Translations under genes and position numbers: made by a program | Shown: in pieces, positions 6,994-16,250 of the stretch | Layout of the letters: the number at the start of each line of letters is the position of its first letter | Numbering within the stretch: the first letter of the stretch is position 1 | The notes under the pieces: generated by a model | Databases searched by the model: none | Told to the model about the DNA's origin: nothing | What the model saw: the letters and a program-made list of their open reading frames with translations, nothing else | NCBI GenBank assembly: GCA_009784565.1 | Contig: WRBL01000006.1 | Span: forward strand, 1 to 47,323 | Reading direction: 5' to 3' | Source of the DNA: Streptosporangiales bacterium | GTDB lineage: Bacteria > Actinomycetota > Actinomycetes > Streptosporangiales > Streptosporangiaceae | Length of the DNA: 47,323 nt

Positions 6994-8657
6994 CGCCGTC
7001 CGCCCCCGCCCGTCCGGGCCCCCGCGCGGCGGCCGGCGTGCAGGCCCGCCCGGTAGCCCGCGGTCATGCCGACGGCCAGCGTCGCCCCGGGTGCGGGGTA
7101 GGCGTCCGCGAGCCAGAAGGCCGACGCGTTCCCCGCGGCGTACAGGCCCGCGACCGCAGCGCCGTCGCCTCGCAGTACGGTCCCGTCAGGATCGGTGACG
7201 GGACCGCCCTTGGTGCCGATCGTGCCGGCCAGGACCCGGACGGCGTAGTACGGGGCCTCGTCCAGCGGTCCCATGTTCGGGTTGGGAGCGGTCTCCGGGT
7301 CCCCGCCGTAGCGGTCATAGGGGTTGCCGCCGCGGCCGAAGTCGTCGTCTTCTCCCCGGGCGCACAGCGCGTTCCACCGGTTGACGGTGTCCTCCAGCCG
7401 CGGCCCGTCGATGCCGGCCTTCGCGGCCAGTTCCCGCGGCGACCGCCCCCGGGCGACCCAGGCCGGGGCCTCGCCGCGGGCGTTGACCCCGGGGAGCGGG
7501 TAGCGCTTGCGGAAGCCTTCGTCGAAGACCAGGTACGCCGGGTCGTTGGGGTAGGTGCCGTCCTCCCGCCGTGTGTGCATGGCCTTGCCGAACTCGTTGT
7601 ACGGGGCCGCCTCGTCGGTGAACCGGGTCCCGGCCGCGTTGACGATGATCTGCCGGGGAGCGCCGCGCTCGCGGATCAGCGAACGGTAGAAAGGCTGATC
7701 GTCCATCGTCTCGCCGGGGACGGCCATCATGGGCATCCACCAGCCTTCGCCCAGGTTTTCCGTGGCGGCGCCCAGTTCGGCGGCGATCCGGAGCCCGTCG
7801 CCGGAGTTGGACGTCGGCGCGCCGGACGCGCGCTGCGGGGCGGGGTGGCAGGCGGCGCGCAGCCCCGCGTCCCAGTCGTACCCGCCCGTGGCGAGGATCA
7901 CGGCGGAGACGCTGACCCGCCGCGAGCCGTCCGGGACGGCCAGTTCCGCGTGGGTGACCGTCCCGCTGGCGTCAGCGCCGACGCCGGTGAGCCGTGTGCC
8001 GGTGACGACCTGGACTCCGGCCCGGACCGCGCCGTCGAGCAGGTTCGCGACCAGCGCGACCCCGCCGGTACGGATGCCGGCGCGCATCCGCTGCGAGAGC
8101 AGCGCGCTGTCGAAGTTCCGCGGGTAGCGCCACTGCTCCCACTCGGCGTGCGTGAAGGGCAGGTATCCCGGCGGGACGCGGACGAGTGATGCCAGCGGCG
8201 TGCGCTGCCGCAGGTCGGCGGGCTCCATGTCCAGGCACCGGCCGCCGACCGTGGCGCCGGGCAGGGAGGGGTGGTAGTCGGGGTAGGAAGGCGCGGCGAC
8301 GAACCGGTGCGGGCTGGCGGACTCGACGAAGCGCGCCATCGCCGGGGCGGACTCGGTGAACGCCTCGATCATCCGCCCGTGCCGGGCCGGAACGAGCGCG
8401 CGCAGGTACTCAAGCGCCGCTTGCGGCGTGTCCCCGGCGCTGGCCGGGCAGTGGTTGCCCGGCACCCATACCCGTCCTCCCGATACGGCGGTCGTGCCGC
8501 CGAGCCGGGCATCGCGCTCCACGAGGAGCACGCGTGCTCCGGCCGATGCCGCGGCCAGCGCGGCGGTCAGTCCCGCCGCGCCGCTGCCCGCGACGAGAAC
8601 GTCGGTTTCGGCGGGGACGCCGGCGCCGCCGGGCCCGGTGCCGGCCGGGCTGGTCAT
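6990..8657 (-). CDS. FAD-dependent oxidoreductase (fumarate-reductase/ketosteroid-dehydrogenase fold)
   Basis: 555 residues. The N-terminal dinucleotide-binding motif GSGAAGLTAALAAA is near residues 24-37, followed by VLLVERD and GGTTAVSGGRVW. A second FAD region lies at the C-terminus (GGPVTDPDGTVLRG, then GLYAAGNASA). This is the family of fumarate-reductase-like flavoproteins that includes 3-oxosteroid 1-dehydrogenases. Such enzymes insert or remove a C=C bond next to a carbonyl. No steroid genes stand beside it, so the substrate is open. It overlaps both neighbours by four bases, showing tight translational coupling. The start at 8657 is the only one that keeps the full FAD motif. Confidence 0.88.
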   Translation of the reverse strand: MTSPAGTGPGGAGVPAETDVLVAGSGAAGLTAALAAASAGARVLLVERDARLGGTTAVSGGRVWVPGNHCPASAGDTPQAALEYLRALVPARHGRMIEAFTESAPAMARFVESASPHRFVAAPSYPDYHPSLPGATVGGRCLDMEPADLRQRTPLASLVRVPPGYLPFTHAEWEQWRYPRNFDSALLSQRMRAGIRTGGVALVANLLDGAVRAGVQVVTGTRLTGVGADASGTVTHAELAVPDGSRRVSVSAVILATGGYDWDAGLRAACHPAPQRASGAPTSNSGDGLRIAAELGAATENLGEGWWMPMMAVPGETMDDQPFYRSLIRERGAPRQIIVNAAGTRFTDEAAPYNEFGKAMHTRREDGTYPNDPAYLVFDEGFRKRYPLPGVNARGEAPAWVARGRSPRELAAKAGIDGPRLEDTVNRWNALCARGEDDDFGRGGNPYDRYGGDPETAPNPNMGPLDEAPYYAVRVLAGTIGTKGGPVTDPDGTVLRGDGAAVAGLYAAGNASAFWLADAYPAPGATLAVGMTAGYRAGLHAGRRAGARTGGGGRR

Positions 8658-9517
8658 GCGGCACCTCCGGGCCGCACGTCGGCGGCCCAGCCGGCCGCCC
8701 GCAGGGCCGCGAGGTCCGCGGCCAGCCGGGGCTCGGGGTCATCGCCGTCGACGAGTTCGTACACGGTGCTCCCGCTGAAGCCGATGTCGCGCAGCGCCGT
8801 GGCGAACGCGGCGAAGTCGACGTCGCCGCGGCCGATCGAGGTGTGCGCCCACCGGCTGGCCCAGGTGTCGCTGACGTGCGCGATGGCGACGTAGGGAGCG
8901 GCCCGCTTCACTCCTTCGGCCGGGTCCTCCTGCGCCAGCGCGTTCGCCGCGTCGTAGGCGAGGCGCAGGTGGCCGACGTTCCATTTCTCGGCGATCCGGA
9001 CCAGTTCCGAGCTCGTGCCGAGGTAACCGTAGGGGCTGTTTTCCAGCGCGATCGTGATGCCGAGCGCGGCCGCCCGGTCCAGGAGCCGGCCCAGCCCGTC
9101 GTGCAGCACCGCCTCGGTCTCGTCGTCCGGCGCGGGAAAGAGGGCGTGCCGCCGGCCGGGGATGACGACGACGTAGCCGGCACCGAGATCAGCGGCGAGT
9201 TCGATCTCCGCGGTGAGCTGACGCTCGCTGATCTCCCTGATCTCGGGGTTGGTGCTGATCAGGTTGATGTCGGCGTAGCTCGGGTTGACCGAGGTGACCT
9301 TGAGGTCCAGGGCGCGCAGGGTGCGCAGCAGCGCCTGCCGTTCGTACTTGCCGAAGTGCCTGGTGAACAGGTGGGGTGAGGCGGTGGTGAGCTCGAATTC
9401 CCTGATGCCGTGGCGGGCGAGCGCGTCCAGGGCGGTGGCCAGCGGCGCGCGGTGCAGCCAGCCGAAGCTGCATCCCGCGAGCGGCAGCGGACGGGCGGGG
9501 GAGGGTGTCTCGGTCAC
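8654..9517 (-). CDS. Sugar-phosphate isomerase/epimerase-like TIM-barrel protein
   Basis: 287 residues of the xylose-isomerase-like TIM-barrel superfamily, which includes hydroxypyruvate isomerase, IolE/IolI-type inosose enzymes and 3-dehydroshikimate dehydratases. Visible metal-ligand-type segments are IALENSP, LAYDAANAL, AIAHVSDTW and the final VYELVDGDDPE. These acidic and His residues normally bind a divalent metal in the barrel centre. It overlaps the aldehyde dehydrogenase gene by four bases upstream and the flavoprotein gene by four bases downstream. The exact reaction cannot be fixed from sequence alone. Confidence 0.82.
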   Translation of the reverse strand: MTETPSPARPLPLAGCSFGWLHRAPLATALDALARHGIREFELTTASPHLFTRHFGKYERQALLRTLRALDLKVTSVNPSYADINLISTNPEIREISERQLTAEIELAADLGAGYVVVIPGRRHALFPAPDDETEAVLHDGLGRLLDRAAALGITIALENSPYGYLGTSSELVRIAEKWNVGHLRLAYDAANALAQEDPAEGVKRAAPYVAIAHVSDTWASRWAHTSIGRGDVDFAAFATALRDIGFSGSTVYELVDGDDPEPRLAADLAALRAAGWAADVRPGGAA

Positions 9518-10989
9518 TGGTCAGTGGCTCCCTTCGTTGCGGGCCGGAGGTTGAGGACGATGATGCGGGGGTCGGTCATGTCGGCGACGGCGTACCTGGG
9601 GCCCTCCTGGCCGTAGCCGCTGTCCTTGACGCCTCCGTAGGGCATCGCGTCCGCGTGATAACTGGAGGTGTCGTTGATCATCACGCCGCCCACCTGGAGA
9701 CGGCGGGCGGCGTCGAAGGCCACGTCGATATCCCGGGTGAAGACGCCTGCCTGCAGGCCGTAGCGGCCCGCGTTGATCAGGCCGATCGCGGCGTCCACCG
9801 ATCGCGCGGGCACCAGCGACACGACGGGGGCGAAGATCTCGCTGGTCATGATGCGGGTACCGGCCGCGGGATCGCGCAGCACCGTCGGCTCGAGCAGCGC
9901 GCCGTCGCGGCTGCCGCCGGCGATGACGGTCGCGCCGGCGGACGCGGCTTCGGCGATCCAGGAGCAGGCGCGCTCGGCTTCGGCCGGGGCGATCATCGGC
10001 CCGACCTGGACCGACGGGTCGCGGGGGTCTCCGGCTTTGAGGTCCGTGACCCGGGCGCGGATCCGCTCGGCGAGGTCGTCGAGCACCGTGGCCTCGGTGA
10101 TAAGGCGCTGGACGCTGGTGCAGACTTGCCCGGCCTTCCGGAACCCGGCTCGCGCGACGAGGTCGGCGACGAGATCCAGGTCCGCGTCGGCGGCCACGAT
10201 CGACGCGCTGTTGCTGCCCAGCTCCAGGTGGGTCTTGGTGATCCCCGACCGCTGCTTGATGAGCAGCCCGACGGCCGTCGAGCCGGTGAACGTGAGGAAG
10301 CGCACCCGCGGGTCCGCGACGAGCTCGGCGCCCGCGACTTCGCCCGTACCGCAAATCAGGTTGAGGTACCCGGGCGGGAGTCCCGCGGCGTGCAGCACCT
10401 CGGTCAGGGCTATCGCGGACAGCGGGGTCTGCTCAGCGGGCTTCAGTACCACCGCGTTGCCCGCGGCGAGCGCGGGACCGATCTTGTGGGCGACCGTGTT
10501 GAGCGGCGCGTTGAACGGGGCGATGGCGCCGACAACGCCGACCGGCACCCTGATGGTGAACGCCAGCCGCTGCTCGCTGCCGGGCGCCGCCGCCACGGGA
10601 ACCTCTTCCCCGGCCAGCCGGACCGCTTCCTCGGCGGACAGGCGCAGAGTCTGCGCGGCGCGGGCCAGCTCGCCGTCGGCGTCGGCCATCGTGAACCCGG
10701 TCTCCGCGACGTAGGCGGCCTTGACGTCCGCCGCCCGGTCGAGCAGGAGCCGGGACGCGTCCGACAGGATCTCATAGCGCCGCGCCGGGGCCAGGGGCCG
10801 GGCGGCGGCCCTGACCGCGGAGGTCACGGCGTCGGTCGCGTCGCCGGGACGCGCGTGCCTGATGACGGTGATGGGCTGCCGGGTGAACTTGTCGTAGACG
10901 GGGGCTTCCGGGCCGCCCGAATGCCAGTGCCCGTCGATGAGCACGCCTGTCGGCGGGCCGGCCAGCGGCGTCGCTGCCGCAGTCGTCAC
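9514..10989 (-). CDS. Aldehyde dehydrogenase
   Basis: 491 residues from GTG 10989, chosen because AAGGAG lies seven bases upstream; the open frame extends to 11259 across the divergent control region and is not credible. The NAD-binding region has FTGSTAVG, the general base Glu is in THLELGSNS and the catalytic Cys is in GQVCTSVQR. The C-terminal MPYGGVKDSGYGQEG is the family signature. The motif MINDTSSYHADAMPYGG resembles the lactaldehyde/phosphonoacetaldehyde/semialdehyde group rather than betaine-aldehyde enzymes. It is the first gene of the four-gene minus-strand operon, divergent from a ThDP enzyme whose aldehyde product it could oxidise (inference). Confidence 0.92.
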   Translation of the reverse strand: MTTAAATPLAGPPTGVLIDGHWHSGGPEAPVYDKFTRQPITVIRHARPGDATDAVTSAVRAAARPLAPARRYEILSDASRLLLDRAADVKAAYVAETGFTMADADGELARAAQTLRLSAEEAVRLAGEEVPVAAAPGSEQRLAFTIRVPVGVVGAIAPFNAPLNTVAHKIGPALAAGNAVVLKPAEQTPLSAIALTEVLHAAGLPPGYLNLICGTGEVAGAELVADPRVRFLTFTGSTAVGLLIKQRSGITKTHLELGSNSASIVAADADLDLVADLVARAGFRKAGQVCTSVQRLITEATVLDDLAERIRARVTDLKAGDPRDPSVQVGPMIAPAEAERACSWIAEAASAGATVIAGGSRDGALLEPTVLRDPAAGTRIMTSEIFAPVVSLVPARSVDAAIGLINAGRYGLQAGVFTRDIDVAFDAARRLQVGGVMINDTSSYHADAMPYGGVKDSGYGQEGPRYAVADMTDPRIIVLNLRPATKGATDQ

Positions 10990-11070
10990 GGTGGCTCCTT
11001 CTGCGTTGACTGTCGCGCCCGGGTTCCGGGCGGGGTCTTGACCGCCTCCCGAGCGTGTCATAGCGTCCTG

Positions 11071-11100
11071 TAATACGCAATGGCGTGCGTAATACGCAAT
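11071..11100. promoter_or_regulatory. Operator-like palindromes in divergent control region
   Basis: TGCGTAATACGCA (11087-11099) is a perfect 6+1+6 inverted repeat. A second, partial copy with the same right half (TAATACGCAAT at 11071-11081) lies 19 bases upstream of the full copy's TAATACGCAAT at 11090. The pair stands between the divergent aldehyde dehydrogenase and ThDP genes, directly before the ThDP gene's AAGGAGG. The IclR-family regulator encoded at 14367 is the natural candidate to bind it, but this is inferred from position only. Confidence 0.6.
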
Positions 11101-11115
11101 AAGGAGGTGGCGGAA

Positions 11116-12900
11116 CTGAACGGCGCTGAGATCATCACGGAGCACCTTGTGCGCGAGAAGGTTCCCTACGCGGTGGGCCTGTGCGGTCACGGAGACCTGG
11201 GCCTGCTCGACGCACTGGCCGCCAGGAGCGATGAGATCCAGACCATCTCGGTCCATCACGAATCGGTGGCGGGATTCATCGCGGACGCGTACTACCGGGT
11301 GCGGCAGCAGCCGCTGGCCGCCTTCGCCTCGTGCGGCCCGGGCGCGGCCAACCTGCTGGTCGCTCTCGGTTCGGCGCTGATGGACTCATCGGCGCTGCTC
11401 GCGATCACGGGCAACGTCCCGACGGCCCAGTTCAACCGGTCGCCTTTCCAGGAACTCGGCTACCACTATCAGGCCGACTTCCCCAGCGCGGCCAGGCCCT
11501 ACGTCAAGCGGAGTTTCCAGGCCACCCGGGCGGCGCAGCTGCCCTTGATGATGCGCCGGGCCTTCGCGACCATGACGGGCGGCCGGCCGGGGCCCGTGCA
11601 CCTGGACGTCCCGCTCGACGTGTTCGCGGAAGACACGCCCGCGGAGGCCGCGGATCCCGGACTGTGGCGCGGGGGAGTGTCCGGTCGCACCGCGGCGGCC
11701 GCCGACGACATCGACGCCGCCCTCAGCCTGCTGCTGTCGGCCCGGCGCCCCCTCATCGTCGCCGGTCACGGACTGACGGGTGAGCGCGCCGCCGAGGACC
11801 TGCGCGAACTCGCCGCCGCGTCCGGGATCCCGTTTGTCACCTCTCCGCTCGGCAAGGACCTCGCCGCCCCCGGCTCCCCGCTGTACGCGGGAGTCGCCGG
11901 CCGCAACGGCACCTACCCGGCCAACCGCGCGGCGCGCGGCGCCGATGTCATCCTGGCCCTCGGCACGATCTTCGACGACCGCTCCACCAGTTCGTGGCTT
12001 CCCGGCTACACCTACGCGATACCGCCGACCCGCCTGATTCACGTGGACGTCGACCCGGCCGTGATCGGCCGTAACTACCCCGCCGCGCTCGGGATCGCGG
12101 CCAGTCCCGCCGAGGTGCTGCGTCAGCTCATCGCGGCCGCGGCCGCCCGCCGGGACGGCGCGGACACCCGCGCGGGCGACCGGCGGCGCTGGCTGGGCGA
12201 CATCGACGGATGGCGAGCGGAATGGGAGCGTCATGTCTCGCCGGGCCGGTCATCCGCCGCGGTCCCGATCAGCCCCGCCCGCGTGCTGGCGGACCTGCGC
12301 GCCGTCCTGCCGTCCGACGGCATCCTGCTGAGCGACGTGGGCGCGCATCACAACTGGATCGTCCAGGAATGGCAGCCGAACGGGCCGGGCAGCCTGCTGC
12401 AGAGCTGGGGGTTCGCCTCCATGGGCTTCGGCGCGGCCGGCGCCCTGGGCGCGCGGCTGGCGGCACCGGGGCGGCCCGTGGCGGCCGTCGTGGGAGACGG
12501 CGGCTTCCTGATGCTTCCCTCGGTCGTCGCCACCGCTGTGGAGTATGACCTTCCCGTCGTGTGGCTGGTCTGGAACAACGGCGGATTCATCTCCATCCGT
12601 GACCAGCAGCGCGGCTACTTCAAGCCGGAACGCGACCTGGCCACGACGTTCCGCTACGAGCGGACCGGAAAGCCCTACACCGCCGACTACGCGGCCATGG
12701 CCCGGGCGATGGGCGCCGAGGGATTCCGGGCGGACGACCCCGGCAGCCTCGGGGACGTCCTGGCGGCGGCGTTCGAATCCGGCAGGCCGGCGGTCGTCGA
12801 CGTCACGGTCGACCCGGACGCCGTCCAGCCTGCCGTGGGCAGCTGGGACCTTCCCCCGCTGCCTCATCCGGAGCCTTCCTTCGGCTGGCCCGATCACTAA
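11116..12900 (+). CDS. ThDP-dependent acetolactate-synthase-like enzyme
   Basis: 594 residues if started at CTG 11116. The N-terminal pyrimidine-binding domain has the catalytic-Glu segment VHHESVAGFIADAY. A central domain (about 190-330) follows, then the ThDP/Mg-binding motif from GDGGFLMLP to WNNGG near residues 460-490. The family includes acetolactate synthase, IolD, sulfoacetaldehyde acetyltransferase and 2-keto acid decarboxylases. AAGGAGG (11101-11107) is eight bases before CTG 11116, giving (M)NGAEIITEHLV, which matches how relatives begin. ATG 11080 lies inside the operator repeats without an SD, and GTG 11107 overlaps the SD itself. It heads the plus-strand arm of the cluster. Confidence 0.85.
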   Translation: MNGAEIITEHLVREKVPYAVGLCGHGDLGLLDALAARSDEIQTISVHHESVAGFIADAYYRVRQQPLAAFASCGPGAANLLVALGSALMDSSALLAITGNVPTAQFNRSPFQELGYHYQADFPSAARPYVKRSFQATRAAQLPLMMRRAFATMTGGRPGPVHLDVPLDVFAEDTPAEAADPGLWRGGVSGRTAAAADDIDAALSLLLSARRPLIVAGHGLTGERAAEDLRELAAASGIPFVTSPLGKDLAAPGSPLYAGVAGRNGTYPANRAARGADVILALGTIFDDRSTSSWLPGYTYAIPPTRLIHVDVDPAVIGRNYPAALGIAASPAEVLRQLIAAAAARRDGADTRAGDRRRWLGDIDGWRAEWERHVSPGRSSAAVPISPARVLADLRAVLPSDGILLSDVGAHHNWIVQEWQPNGPGSLLQSWGFASMGFGAAGALGARLAAPGRPVAAVVGDGGFLMLPSVVATAVEYDLPVVWLVWNNGGFISIRDQQRGYFKPERDLATTFRYERTGKPYTADYAAMARAMGAEGFRADDPGSLGDVLAAAFESGRPAVVDVTVDPDAVQPAVGSWDLPPLPHPEPSFGWPDH

Positions 12901-12941
12901 CCCTCCCCGAGAGTCTCACCCCCCGAGAATCGAGGTCTCCA

Positions 12942-14327
12942 ATGGCGGAAACCCGCACGAGCGGAACCGGGACGCCGGACACACCGGACATGACCAGACT
13001 CGCGGCGCGGGCCACCTTGGCCAGCGCCATCGGCACCACCATCGAGTACTACGACTTCTTCGCCTACGGCACCGCGGCGGCCCTGGTGTTCGGGCGGCTG
13101 TTCTTCCCCAGCGTCAGCTCGACCGCGGGTACCCTCGCCGCCTTCGCGGTCTTCGCCGCGGGCTTCGCGATCCGCCCCATCGGGGGCATCATCTTCGGGC
13201 ACATGGCGGACCGGGCCGGGCGCAAGTCCGTCCTGATCATCACGCTGACCACGATGGGGATCGGCACGCTGGGAATGGGGCTGCTGCCCAGCTACGCGAC
13301 GATCGGCATCTGGGCGCCTCTCCTGCTCGTCTTGCTGCGGCTCATTCAGGGACTCGCGCTCGGCGGCGAATGGGGGAGCGCCACCGTGTTCGTCTCGGAG
13401 TACGCCCCCAAGGGGAAACGGGGCCTGTACGGCGCGCTCGTCCAGGAAGGCTCGCCCGCCGGGCTCCTGCTCGGCTCCGGCCTGTTCGCGCTCATGGAAC
13501 TCCTGCCGAAGGCCCAGTTCGACGCCTGGGGATGGCGGGTTCCGTTCCTGTTCAGCGCGGTCGTCGTCGCGATCGGCCTGTACATCAGGATGAACATCCT
13601 GGAATCGCCCGAGTACCTGCGCGCTGTCCGGAGCGCCGGCAAGCCCGCCAACCCCGTTGTCATGGCGGTCCGCAAGCAGCCCAGGAACGTGCTCGCCACC
13701 ATCGGCGTCCGCTTCGCGCCGGACATCACGTTCTACGTGGCGGCGACGTTCCTCGTGTCCTACGGCCATGACGACCTGCATGTCGCGTCGGGCACCATGC
13801 TCGCCGGGGTCACGATCGCGGCCGCGATCGAGCTGTTCACCGTCCCGCTCTTCGGCCGGCTGTCCGACCGGGTGGGCCGCCGGCCGGTGTATATCTGGGG
13901 AGCCGTCAGCTGCGCGATCCTCGCCTTCCCGCTGTTCCTGCTCACCGCCACCCGGGTAACCGGGCTGGTATGGCTGGGGCTCATCCTGGCGTTCACGATC
14001 GCCCACGCCTCGCAGTGGTCGATCGGCGCGGCCCTGTACGCCGAGCTGTTCGACACGGAGTACCGGGCCAGCGGCACCTCGCTCGGATACAACGTGGCGC
14101 TCAGCATCGGCGGCGGGCCCGCCCCGTTCATCGCGACGGCGCTCGTCGCCGCGGCCGGGTCGTGGTGGCCCGTATCCCTGTATCTCATCGCCGCCGCGGT
14201 CATCACCATCGGCTCGGTGTACGCGGTGCGGGAGACCCGCCAGCGGGACCTGTCCCGATCCCTGGACAGCGCTGACCTGCCGAATTCACCCGGAGCCGCA
14301 TCGCCGTCCGCGGCGGCCATAGACTAA
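12942..14327 (+). CDS. MHS-family (metabolite:H+ symporter) MFS transporter
   Basis: 461 residues with 12 hydrophobic segments. The N-terminal GTTIEYYDFFAYGTAAALVF is the hallmark of the metabolite:H+ symporter group (shikimate, alpha-ketoglutarate, proline/betaine and aromatic-acid permeases). The loop 2-3 motif GHMADRAGRKS and RLIQGLALGGEWGSA are also present. It likely imports the carboxylated substrate of the surrounding pathway. It follows the ThDP gene by 41 bases and precedes the IclR gene by 39, so the arm is probably one transcript. The specific substrate is unknown. Confidence 0.9.
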   Translation: MAETRTSGTGTPDTPDMTRLAARATLASAIGTTIEYYDFFAYGTAAALVFGRLFFPSVSSTAGTLAAFAVFAAGFAIRPIGGIIFGHMADRAGRKSVLIITLTTMGIGTLGMGLLPSYATIGIWAPLLLVLLRLIQGLALGGEWGSATVFVSEYAPKGKRGLYGALVQEGSPAGLLLGSGLFALMELLPKAQFDAWGWRVPFLFSAVVVAIGLYIRMNILESPEYLRAVRSAGKPANPVVMAVRKQPRNVLATIGVRFAPDITFYVAATFLVSYGHDDLHVASGTMLAGVTIAAAIELFTVPLFGRLSDRVGRRPVYIWGAVSCAILAFPLFLLTATRVTGLVWLGLILAFTIAHASQWSIGAALYAELFDTEYRASGTSLGYNVALSIGGGPAPFIATALVAAAGSWWPVSLYLIAAAVITIGSVYAVRETRQRDLSRSLDSADLPNSPGAASPSAAAID

Positions 14328-14366
14328 TGGCGGTACCCAGCAGCCTGCTTCCAGAATGGTGCGTCG

Positions 14367-15206
14367 ATGGCCGGACCAGCCCGCGCGCCCGGCCAGGGCC
14401 GCCCCGCACGGGACGGACTCGTCGGGTCGCTGCTTCACGGGCTCGCCATCCTGGACATGTTCGAGCGGGACCGTCCGGTGATCAGCCTGCCGGAAATAGC
14501 CGAGAATCTCGGGGTGCACCGTTCCAGCGCCTCCAGGCTGGCCGCGACGCTGGCGGCCGCGGGCTATCTTCAGCCGGCCGGGGAGAAAGGCAAGTACCGG
14601 CTGGCGGGCAAGCTGGCGGCCCTGGGCGCGCTCGCGACCGACAAAGCCGAACTGCGGCGGGCGGTCCTTCCTCACCTGCGGGATCTGGTGGCCCGGTGCG
14701 GGGAGACGGGGCACCTCGCCATCCTGGACGAAGACGAAGCCGTCACCGTCGAAGTCGTCGATGGCTGGCATACCGTCCGGATGCATTCATGGGTGGGCAA
14801 GCGTTCGCCGGCGCACTGCAGTTCCATGGGCAAGGCGCTGCTCGCCGGCGTCGCGGACGACTACCTGACGACGATCTATCCCGGGCCGCGTCTTGAGAGA
14901 AGAACGCCGGCCACCATCACCGACCGTGCCGGCCTGCGGCGGCAGCTGGCTGACATACGGGCCCGGGGCTACGCCGCGGACCTGGAGGAACTCGAGGCGG
15001 ATCTCTGCTGCGTCGCCGCGCCCGTTTTCGGCAGCGCGGGCGACGTGGTGGCCAGCATCAGCGTGTCGGGTCCGGCTTCCCGCATCAACGACGCAACCAT
15101 CCCCGAGGTCGCCCGCGACGTGCGGCGAACCGCGTGGCGCATCAGCCAGCGACTCGGCGCGGCGCCCCGCGTCAACGGCTGGGCCGGCCTTCCCGGCGAC
15201 AGCTGA
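14367..15206 (+). CDS. IclR-family transcriptional regulator
   Basis: 279 residues. The N-terminal winged helix-turn-helix (about residues 20-80) contains ISLPEIAENLGVHRSSASRL and AAGYLQPAGEKGKYRL. The C-terminal effector domain (about 95-260) has the IclR features SMGKALLAGV and RARGYAADLEELEADLCCVAAPVF. IclR proteins usually control neighbouring catabolic genes and bind a pathway metabolite. Its position inside the plus arm makes it the likely regulator of both arms through the palindromes at 11071-11100. Confidence 0.92.
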   Translation: MAGPARAPGQGRPARDGLVGSLLHGLAILDMFERDRPVISLPEIAENLGVHRSSASRLAATLAAAGYLQPAGEKGKYRLAGKLAALGALATDKAELRRAVLPHLRDLVARCGETGHLAILDEDEAVTVEVVDGWHTVRMHSWVGKRSPAHCSSMGKALLAGVADDYLTTIYPGPRLERRTPATITDRAGLRRQLADIRARGYAADLEELEADLCCVAAPVFGSAGDVVASISVSGPASRINDATIPEVARDVRRTAWRISQRLGAAPRVNGWAGLPGDS

Positions 15207-15215
15207 GGAGTCCCG

Positions 15216-16250
15216 GTGAAAGCACTGATCAAGACCACCCCCGGAGACGGCGGCCTCGCGTGGCGCGACCACCCTGAACCGTCCGCCGGCCCGGGCGAGG
15301 TCACGCTGGAACTCGCGGGCGCGGGCCTGTGCCATACAGACCTCGGGATGATCCGGGGGACCTACGGGCCAGGCAGCGGGTACTCGCCGGAATTCCCGCT
15401 GGTGCTGGGGCACGAGTACGTCGGGCGCGTGATCGAAACCGGGCCGGGCGCCGGTCTCCCCGTCGGGGCACGCGTCGTCGGCAGCGCCCATCTCACGTGC
15501 GGCGCGTGCGCGTGGTGCGCCCGCGGGCGATCGATGCTGTGCGACGAGCGCAAGGTGCTGGGGCTGGACGTGAACGGGGTGTTCGCGGAACGGTTCGTCT
15601 TGCCGGCGCGCAACCTCGCGGTGCTGCCGCCCGGCATGCCGGACGAGCTTGCCGTCCTCGCCGAGCCCTTCGCCGTCGCCGCCCACGCCGTGGACGCCGC
15701 GCGGGTGACGCCGGCCGACGACATCTGCGTCGTCGGCCCCGGCACGGTCGGGCTCCTCACCGTCGGTGCCCTTGAGAATCATCACGTCACCGTGGTGGGG
15801 CGGCCCGAGGACGCCGCGCAGATGGAACGGGCGCGTCAGCTCGGAGCCGACGAGACCGTGACGACCGCGGCCGGGACCGAGCGCCTGCACGGGCGGTTCG
15901 ACGTGGTCTTCGAGACCGCCGGCGCGGCGTCCGCGGTCACGACGGGAACCAGGCTGCTCGGCCGCGGCGGCCGGCTCGCGTGCGTCGGGCTGCCCGCGCA
16001 GGAAGCCCGTTTCTCCTCGGCCCGGCTCTCATGGAACGAACAGACGATCATAGGGTGCCGCGCCTACGACCTCTCCACCTGGGCATCGGTCCCCGAACGG
16101 CTCGCCGCCGCCGCGGGACTGGCGTCCCTCGTCACGCACACCGTCCACCTGTCCGACTACCAGCATGCGCTCGACCTGGTCCAGACCCGGCAGGCGACCA
16201 AGGTCCTGCTGCGAGCGGACCCGCCAGAGCACCCCGTCAGGGCTTCTTGA
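15216..16250 (+). CDS. Zinc-dependent alcohol dehydrogenase (MDR family)
   Basis: 344 residues from a GTG start nine bases after the IclR stop, with GAGGAG just upstream. The N-terminal GroES-like domain has the catalytic zinc region AGLCHTDLG and GHEYVGRV. The structural zinc lobe is CGACAWCARGRSMLC with four cysteines. The Rossmann part has VVGPGTVG. It would oxidise an alcohol or reduce an aldehyde/ketone with NAD(P)H. It is the last gene of the plus arm. The stop codon lies in the first copy of a 17-bp tandem repeat, so the C-terminus may have shifted through repeat change. Confidence 0.9.
   Translation: MKALIKTTPGDGGLAWRDHPEPSAGPGEVTLELAGAGLCHTDLGMIRGTYGPGSGYSPEFPLVLGHEYVGRVIETGPGAGLPVGARVVGSAHLTCGACAWCARGRSMLCDERKVLGLDVNGVFAERFVLPARNLAVLPPGMPDELAVLAEPFAVAAHAVDAARVTPADDICVVGPGTVGLLTVGALENHHVTVVGRPEDAAQMERARQLGADETVTTAAGTERLHGRFDVVFETAGAASAVTTGTRLLGRGGRLACVGLPAQEARFSSARLSWNEQTIIGCRAYDLSTWASVPERLAAAAGLASLVTHTVHLSDYQHALDLVQTRQATKVLLRADPPEHPVRAS

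Noticed and set aside
10990-11259. N-terminal extension of the aldehyde dehydrogenase
   Set aside because: It crosses the divergent promoter region and the other gene's 5' end; GTG 10989 has an AAGGAG SD and gives the normal family length.
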